Positions 57,767 through 64,000 of a stretch of 64,000 bases of DNA are shown in pieces. The position numbers and the translations under genes are program-made. The notes beneath the pieces are model-generated. The model ran no database searches. It was given only the letters and a program-made list of their open reading frames with translations, and was not told the origin of the DNA. Positions within the stretch are counted from its first letter, which is position 1; each line of letters begins with the position of its first letter. The stretch comes from Larix kaempferi (Eukaryota > Streptophyta > Pinopsida > Pinales > Pinaceae), in assembly GCA_027924585.1 (NCBI GenBank), contig BSBM01000092.1:10509001-10573000 (forward strand). Reading direction: 5' to 3'.

Positions 57767-58988
57767 TGTTGGCATGCGTGCGACAGGAAGGCCGATAACG
57801 ACAAAGTGAAGATGTGGAGAACCACCACGATGAAGCAGACACTACCAGATGCCAGCAAGCCGGTTTAGGGAAACCGGCACAGTTTTGTAAACCCTAAGGG
57901 TTTTTGGGTTTAGGTCTTTAGCATTGTAAAGACATTACCTTCGATCATGGTCTATTTAAGAAGACAATTTTGTATGGGATGGGGTTGGAGGTTCTAAGTT
58001 CAGAATTGTTACCTTTTGTTGTTACACGTTTGAGTTTTGAATATTGTATTGTAAAATCTCTCTGAGTCAAGAAGATTGTAAAGGCTCTGCAGCTGTGTGC
58101 ACTGAGACCTATTTGAGAGAAAGGAGAGTCTGCAGCTGAGTGCACAGACTAAGAATGGTTGTCCCCATCCCCTTTTAAAGATATATATTACCAACCGTTC
58201 TTGTGGACGTAGCTTCCCACCCGGGGGAGTGAACCACGTTAAATATTGCGTTGTGCGATTGTGTTTTATGAATGAATGCTTATCTCTATTTTCTGTAAAT
58301 GAATGTCTAGATGTTTCCTTGCATGTTGTTATGAGAGAACTGTTGTATGCATTTTCCATCAGAGGAGGTATGGGAATGATATGTTAAGTTCTGCATGAAT
58401 AGATGAATGGTGAACATTTAGCTTATGTTTGCGAACAGTGAATCAGTTAGTTGGTTAATTATTAAGAGATTACTTAAGTACTTCTTTATGCACAATAGAA
58501 CAAATGCATAACAATTAGATTGTATCAGTGGAATATGCTTGAATCATAACCATACAAAGTGAATGAGCGAATAAGTAGATGGGTAATCAGTTGAGTAGTT
58601 GAACGAGTGGATGAGTGATACTCAGTTCAGCACCTTAAACGTTTCCGTGTGCTCCAAGTGTAAATTTGAATCGGATTGTTCGCAGTTTCAGTAGAAGTCC
58701 CGCGGTAGAAGAACATAGTGGTGCGGACCACAGCGTTTTCCATCGCTGCGCAGTCTCACCTCGCAGCACATACCCCCTGTTGTGCCGCACAGTATGTCCG
58801 TCCAAGTAACTTGTCACTTACTATGGAAACCTGATTCCGTAGTACCCTATAGATACACCTCGAGTGAGACCTCAACCTACTCGCAAGTTGTTGCCGAAAG
58901 GGCCGGTGCGAAGGGGTTTTGTTGGTCAAAGGGAAACCGCAAAGAACCTGGGTCTTATAGAAAACCTTTGGGTCAGAGAAAGCTAACA
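57767..58988 (+). mobile_element. Solo LTR (1,222 bp), copia-like, inserted in element B's RT
   Basis: Begins TGTTGGCATG, ends AGCTAACA, flanked by ACCAT (57,762-57,766) and ACCGT (58,989-58,993). Removing it rejoins B's RT frame in line with A. Plus-strand TCTATTTAAG (57,951) is a TATA candidate. TGTGGACGTAGC and GTGAACCACGTTAAAT (58,203-58,247) are the usual transcript-start-side motifs of plant copia LTRs. No internal domain remains, so it arose by recombination between LTRs. Confidence 0.88.
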
Positions 58989-58993
58989 ACCGT

Positions 58994-59652
58994 CTGCATC
59001 TGAGGAAAATGGTCGTCAGATAATCAATGTGGAACTCGCGCTGCCTTGATTGAGCAGGGAGATCGTCCAGGTAAGGTTCCACAAAGTCCTTAATGTCATG
59101 GAAGGCATACGACATAGCCCGTTGAAACGTGGCACCAGCATTTTTAAGGCCAAACAGGAGTTTGCAGTATGCAAACGTTCCCCACGGGAAGATGAAAGCT
59201 GTCTTGTGTTGGTCAGCTGGGTTGATCTCAATCTGGTTGTAACCAAAAAATCCATCCATAAATGAGAAGATGACGCTTCCGACACAATTGTCGATAATCT
59301 AGTCGATGAAGGGGGTCGGGTAGTTTTCTTTTGGACAAGCCCAGTTAAGGTCCCGATAATCGACACAGACGCGAATGGTACCCTGCTTTTTGTTCACAGG
59401 GACAACGTTTGAGACCTAATCTGTCAATGGGACAGGATAAATAAAACCATCCTTTAAGAGCTTTTCAATCTCTGCCTTGATTGCTGCCGTCTTCCGGGGG
59501 TGTACCAGTCGCAACTTTTGGCGTACAGGTTTGACGTCAGGATAGGTTTTTATTTCATGAGAAACAATCGCGGGGTAAATCCCAGGCATCTCCTCATAAG
59601 ACCAAGCAAATACGTCTCAAAATTTCTTGAATAAGGTCGTGCCAGCAACTAT
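58994..59652 (-). pseudogene. pol: Element B reverse transcriptase
   Basis: Minus strand: PRKTAAIKAEIEKLLKDGF, VDYRDLNWACPKENYP, FSFMDGFFGYNQI, FGLKNAGATFQRAMS, YLDDL at 59,062-59,073, and TTIFLRCR just before the solo LTR. Nonsense: TGA near 59,616, TAG near 59,416 (TGG in A), TAG 59,299 (CAG in A). It keeps the base missing in A before RT. Confidence 0.93.
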
Positions 59653-61105
59653 TTATTTAGGGCAACACTTCTGGCCTATACAAATGTGTTCCACTATCCC
59701 AGGTTTCACCGAGATGTCTATCGGGGTGGTTGGCTCAATGTTGGCCAAGTTTCCCTTCGTGTCTGTAAGACATGTAAGGATGGGGGAATGAGGGAACGAG
59801 TAAATGTATGGTGAAAAGAGGGTGTGAATGTTGTCCTCTATGTACTCCAAAGGAGGAAGAAAAGATGACCTATGGTGGAGAATATCCCACGGACCGTCAT
59901 CAACATTCATAACTTCCATGATGGACTCGTCTGAATGAAAAGTCCGAAGTAAGAGATCAGGTAGAGATGACGTCCGTCGTAGAGAACAGGATGGGGAGGC
60001 AACGGTTAAATGGTCCTCCGGCGTTGATTGGATAGCCTCGTAAATACATTTAGTGGGTGAAAGAGGCATTATATCTCCAAGTAGGTGTGTTGTGGCTTCA
60101 TCCGGTGCAAGCCAAGTGTCAATGGAGGAAGATGAAATCTCTGTGGAGATCATGTTCACCGTAGCAACATGATTAGGGGGGTCCATCGCCGGAAAAAATC
60201 CCATAACAGATGAATCTTTCAAAAGGCCAACCCTATACTCTCATACTGTTTTGACATTTGTCCAATGGAAGGAACATGGTCACCAGGATGAGTAGTAGCG
60301 TCTGGTGGGAAAAACTCTAATTGGTCAATAGTAACAATTCGTCCTTGGTGGGAGAATTGTACTACGTGGAAGACTGAAGAGGCTACCACCTGCATGGCGT
60401 AAAACCAATTGCGACAAAGCAAGAGATTATAATCTATTGGGGCCGAGACCACTTCCACGTTAACGGTTATGGTCTTTCTGCCCAACTTAATTGCAAGAGC
60501 TTGTAAGAGCCCATGAGGTTGAAAGCCACGCCTGTCGAATGCTTTCAGTGTAGTAGGAGAACGATTCAATTCGGGAGAGCCAATGGCTCTCCAACAGGCG
60601 ATCGACATGATAGAAGTGGAGGCGCCTTCGTCTAAAAGGGTACGATGGACAATCTTCCCAACAATGTTCGCAACGACTTGGAATGCGAGCTGGTGGGAGA
60701 GCCTCGGCTTGAAGTGGTCAAGTCGGAACATGATGGTATTCAAGGAATCAGGGTTGACTGCAAAGAGATTTTTGCATTGATTAGGACAATTCTGCAAAAA
60801 TTCCGGGGTAGACATGGCGCAAGGAGCTTGTGCCAAGTCTTCTATGATATTGTACTTTTGTGATGCCCGAGCGTTAGGATTGAAAACAACTTTTCAAATC
60901 GTACTCTTGGGCGGTCGCAATATCGAGTCTAAGGATGGATTCTCAATGGTGAGAGAAGTTGACGGTACAGTGACATCAATTAAGGAGTCGGAAGCTTTTT
61001 CAACATTACTTCCAATGGGTTCCTCCGAAGGGACTAATTCGTAAGATCATGAGCGAGTGTTCAAATTGATCGTCTCGTTACGCACCATGAGAACATGCGC
61101 GGTAT
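59653..61105 (-). pseudogene. pro: Element B protease region and linker
   Basis: Homologue of A's 20,824-22,300. Aspartic protease LLDEGASTS near 60,630. 60,836-60,219 and 60,222-59,653 are two open runs overlapping by 4 bases in different frames, so there is one small frameshift near 60,220. The linker keeps LPDLLLRTFHSDESIMEV and PPLEYIEDNIHTLFSP. Confidence 0.88.
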
Positions 61106-63927
61106 TGGATGGTTCCCCCTGGGATGGGGGGGTTTGAGCAATCATCTGCTGGTTCTGAGTAGGAAACGGATCATTGAGGACTGCGGGAGTTGGTTTACCC
61201 CTAAGAAATTTTTGCACTTCATCTCTATGGGGACATTCTTTGGATAAGTGGTCATCTCCACACAGTAAACAAGGATACTTTATCTTTCGTTTCCGCTCGG
61301 TATTGTCAGGAGTGCTCTTTTGTTCCTGTTGGGCGGAAGACTTTTTGGTTTTTCCCTTGTTCTTCTTTTTGCCGCCAAACTTCTGAGATGAAGTTGATTG
61401 GACAAAATTAACCTCTTCAATTACAGCAAGAGTGGTTGATTTGGTGGTGTTGTGGCCAGCTTGAGTCGGTAATGGGGAGGGACCGTGAAGGTTGGATGAT
61501 CCAACAGTGCTAGAAGCAGGCTAGGTGTTAAGGGATCCAATGATTCCATTAGTTTGGGGTCCCTTATGTGGTTTCGCAGGGTCATTAACGTCACGGGGTG
61601 CGTCAAGCAGAATATCAAACAAAGTGCCAGATTGAGTGTAGACTAGGTCTAGTACATGGGCACTCGCGATGGCTTGTTCTTCGGTGACAGCACCTCGCAT
61701 GGAAACATCTCTTGCTATGGTAGGGATGAGGGATTTTGTAAACCAATCTGCTAGGAGCTAATCTGGAATAGGAGCTTTAATGAGACGTCGTCTCCTTCGC
61801 CACTCGTGGATATGATCAGAAATATGAGTGGCGGTATTCTGACGGAGTGAGGTTAAAAGCTCGGTACCAGTTTCATACCGTATGGGAAGCTGGAAATGTG
61901 TCAAAAATTTCATGGCAAGAGAACCAAAATCGGGAAAAGAATGGGGTGGTAACACGATGTACCACTTGGCAGCCGAACCAGTGAGAGTCCTCTAAAACAA
62001 TCTAAGACAAATCGAGTCGTCTGTTAAGGAATTAGATGAACACCATAAGTGGTATGTCATCACGTGGTTTTTTGGTTCTTCACCCGGCTTTCCATCAAAT
62101 TTGGGGATATCAGACGGAAGTTTCACCGGAATTGGTGGCCAGTTAGATCCATGGTAAATAGGATCATTAGTTAAACGGGATAGGTCAGCCAGGTCCAGAG
62201 TAGCCAGGAAGGGCAGCTGCGGGTTAGGCTGCGCGTATTTTTAATACAGATACAGCGTGTATGGACCAAACTAACCGTAAGGTGTACCAGGAGGAAACTG
62301 ACCATAGGGAGGTATGCCGCTCAGACCAAAAGAAGGTCCGCCACCATAAGGTGATCCATTCCAAAACGGTGAGGGTCCACACCCACCACCGGGAGGGGGC
62401 GGAGGTCCAATGCCACCACCGGGAGGAGGTGGAGGTCCGACGCCACTTCCAGGAGGAGGTGGAGGTCCATAACCATAATAGGGTGGTCCATGATTGCCCC
62501 CTCCTGGAGGAGGGGGTGGTCCACCTCTGCCGCTAGAAGGGTGGGTGCCTCCACCACCTCCGCTGCTGGAGGGATGAGGGTTTCCACTCCCACCACCACC
62601 ACCATAATAATTAGATCCGCCACCCGCCTCCGCCTAGAGAGGGTGGTGGACCGCCTCCACCGCCCGAAGGTAAATGTACTCCTCCACCATAATAGGATGA
62701 TCCTCCGCCTGGGGGAGGTGGTGGACCATTCCCGCCACCGCCGGAAGGGTGGGGGCCGTTGTTGGTAAAATGAGCTGGACCGCCGCCAGAGTTAGGAGAG
62801 GGGCCTTTGCATCTAGGAGGAGGTGGGGGTGGACCGATCGGGGGTGGTGGTGCTTGAGGGATAGTGGGTTGGGCTCCATGTTGTAACATGGGTTGTTTCT
62901 CCCATAGAGTGTATGGATTCCCGGGACATGATATCCCGTATCGTGCATTTCTGGGATTAGATTGACCCAGCACAAGGTTAACGGAACCTGGATACGCTTG
63001 ACTCCATGAGGGTTGAACTACATTGGATGGCCCCCCAACATGAGATAATCCCATGGTGGATGGTCTAGCGGGTTGGGAAGGTCCAACGGGAGGACCGTTG
63101 GGAACTCCACTGCCTACGTTCTGGTTAGGAAATGGGGGTTTCCCCCCAGCCACAATAGGTTGACCACTAAGCAAGGGTTGAACCAACATAGGTTGTTGAC
63201 TAGCTACCGTAGTAATAACATTACCAATAAGATAATCCGAGGGAACGAAATATCCTTCCCTCGAATTTTGAGGTGGGGGAGGAACTGGTAAAGTGACCGT
63301 GGTAGTGACTAGAGTGTTGGACTATTGTCCTTCAACCGGTTGGTTCACTTGTGGTGTAGGACTAGACTCTTGCGAAGGTTGGCCAGTCTTGTTAATGGTC
63401 TGGTTGTGGAGGGATGGTTAAGGTGATCCAAAAGATATCGGATGAATTGGGATGTCTCTATTGTCGAATCTTATTTGGAAGTTTCGATTTCGAAACTCTT
63501 CAGATCGTTGCTTGAGACTCTGTCTTCGAAGGTCATCACCCTTAAGACATAATTGTTCCAAATGTTCGTGGATAGGTCCGAACATCTCGGCAGGGTCAGG
63601 CCTGTAGTAGGGTTCGGAAAGCTCTGGAGTAGTCCAGTTAGGTGGGGATGAGATGGAAAAATGCACCACTGGTTGGCCTGTAGAAGAGGTCCAATAAGAT
63701 GTTGAAGGGCCAACAGCTGTTGTGGGGCCGTCCTGGGGTCAGTTTACCCATTCCAACGATCCAGGTTCTCCTAGTAAAATAGGAGACAGGTTTTGTGAAG
63801 TAGAAGTGTCCACCTCTTCTCCCTGCATAGGGTTAGAGGCAAGCGATTCTGAAGGGAACAAAAGTCCTCTAACGTTCAGATTGGGGTTCTCCACTTCAGT
63901 AACTGCGACCGTGTTACGCTGATCCAT
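61106..63927 (-). pseudogene. gag: Element B Gag
   Basis: ATG at 63,925-63,927 (MDQRNTVAVTEVE, as in A). Pro/Gly-rich insert about 62,250-62,870, capsid domain about 61,620-62,180 with FDGKPGEEPKNH, zinc knuckle CLLCGDDHLSKEC at 61,233-61,271. Nonsense: TGA near 63,739 (shared with A), TAA 63,418, TAG 63,322 (CAG in A), TAG near 61,994, TAG 61,521 (shared with A). A frameshift lies at about 62,630 in the Pro/Gly part. B has a longer N-terminal stretch that A lacks in part (FRNRNFQIRFDNRDIPIHP). Confidence 0.88.
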
Positions 63928-64000
63928 TCTTATCCTCGAAATAACCTCCTGGTTAATGGGATATTCGTGTGATAAGTTTAAGATCCTACAAGACCTTCTC
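63928..64000 (-). other. Element B leader, cut by the window edge
   Basis: Matches A's 18,005-18,078 (AATAACCTCC / ATAAGTTTAAGATCCTAC, read inverted). About 2.1 kb of leader and a 0.9-kb 5' LTR are expected beyond the edge. Confidence 0.85.

Larger units (their letters stand above)
12022..64000 (-). mobile_element. Element B: giant Ty3/gypsy Tat/Ogre-type retrotransposon, minus strand, split by three insertions, 5' end outside window
   Basis: Own sequence of B: 3' LTR 12,022-12,924; 3' non-coding DNA and start of the antisense gene 12,925-14,940; rest of antisense gene 35,535-37,420; second RNase H, integrase and RNase H 55,169-57,766; RT, protease and Gag 58,994-63,927; leader to the edge. 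Interruptions are element A (14,941-35,529), a CACTA transposon (37,421-55,165) and a solo LTR (57,767-58,988). The pieces join without loss when compared with the same regions of A in the opposite orientation. From A's dimensions B should extend about 3 kb beyond the window (leader plus 5' LTR). Many nonsense codons make it inactive. Confidence 0.92.

Noticed and set aside
1-64000. CRISPR arrays, tRNA or rRNA genes, bacterial-type operons, organelle inserts
   Set aside because: Looked for repeat-spacer arrays, cloverleaf-like blocks and rRNA signatures and saw none. tRNA-like strings are only primer-binding sites.

Overview
The window is repeat-dense plant nuclear DNA from a seed plant with a large genome. 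A conifer is my best guess, from the style of the elements and the high retroelement load, but that is inference. I see no rRNA, tRNA, CRISPR array, organelle insert or intact host gene. Almost everything from 12,022 to the right edge belongs to one nested transposon cluster whose joints can be read from LTR ends, terminal inverted repeats and target-site duplications (TSDs).

Layout. 1-12,021 is older flanking DNA: a broken long ORF for a coiled-coil protein of unknown function (1-2,925), a relic of a Ty1/copia gag-protease (3,762-4,990 minus), a 31-bp tandem array (6,830-7,195) and about 5 kb of non-coding DNA built of diverged local duplications. At 12,022 begins element B, a very large Ty3/gypsy retrotransposon of the Tat/Ogre type on the minus strand, which runs past the right edge. 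B is split by three insertions: (1) element A (14,941-35,529, plus strand), a sibling of the same family, 20.6 kb with 899-bp LTRs, itself split by a 5.2-kb Ty1/copia element (23,991-29,151, minus strand, TSD GCTAC); (2) a 17.7-kb CACTA DNA transposon (37,421-55,165, 15-bp inverted repeats, TSD TAT); (3) a 1,222-bp solo LTR (57,767-58,988, TSD ACCAT/ACCGT). Because A and B are homologous, each serves as a ruler for the breaks in the other.

How the parts work together. A and B have the order LTR, Arg-tRNA-type primer site, 2.2-kb leader with repeated stem-loops, Gag with a long Pro/Gly-rich insert, protease, reverse transcriptase with a degenerate RNase H, integrase, then a second RNase H placed after integrase in another frame behind a splice-acceptor-like site, then a spliced ANTISENSE gene with its own TATA box, then 2 kb of non-coding DNA, polypurine tract and LTR. 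The CACTA element carries a decayed TNP2 transposase and, downstream in the same direction, a second multi-exon gene that starts with a SET domain and continues through tandemly duplicated in-phase short exons. It also holds a probable P4-ATPase exon fragment, a LINE relic and a gypsy RT relic.

Most interesting: the SET-domain gene inside a CACTA element, the spliced antisense gene and relocated RNase H of the Tat elements, in-frame stop codons shared by A and B, and a CAG-to-TAG decay signature that fits deamination at methylated CHG sites. All coding regions look inactive as they stand.
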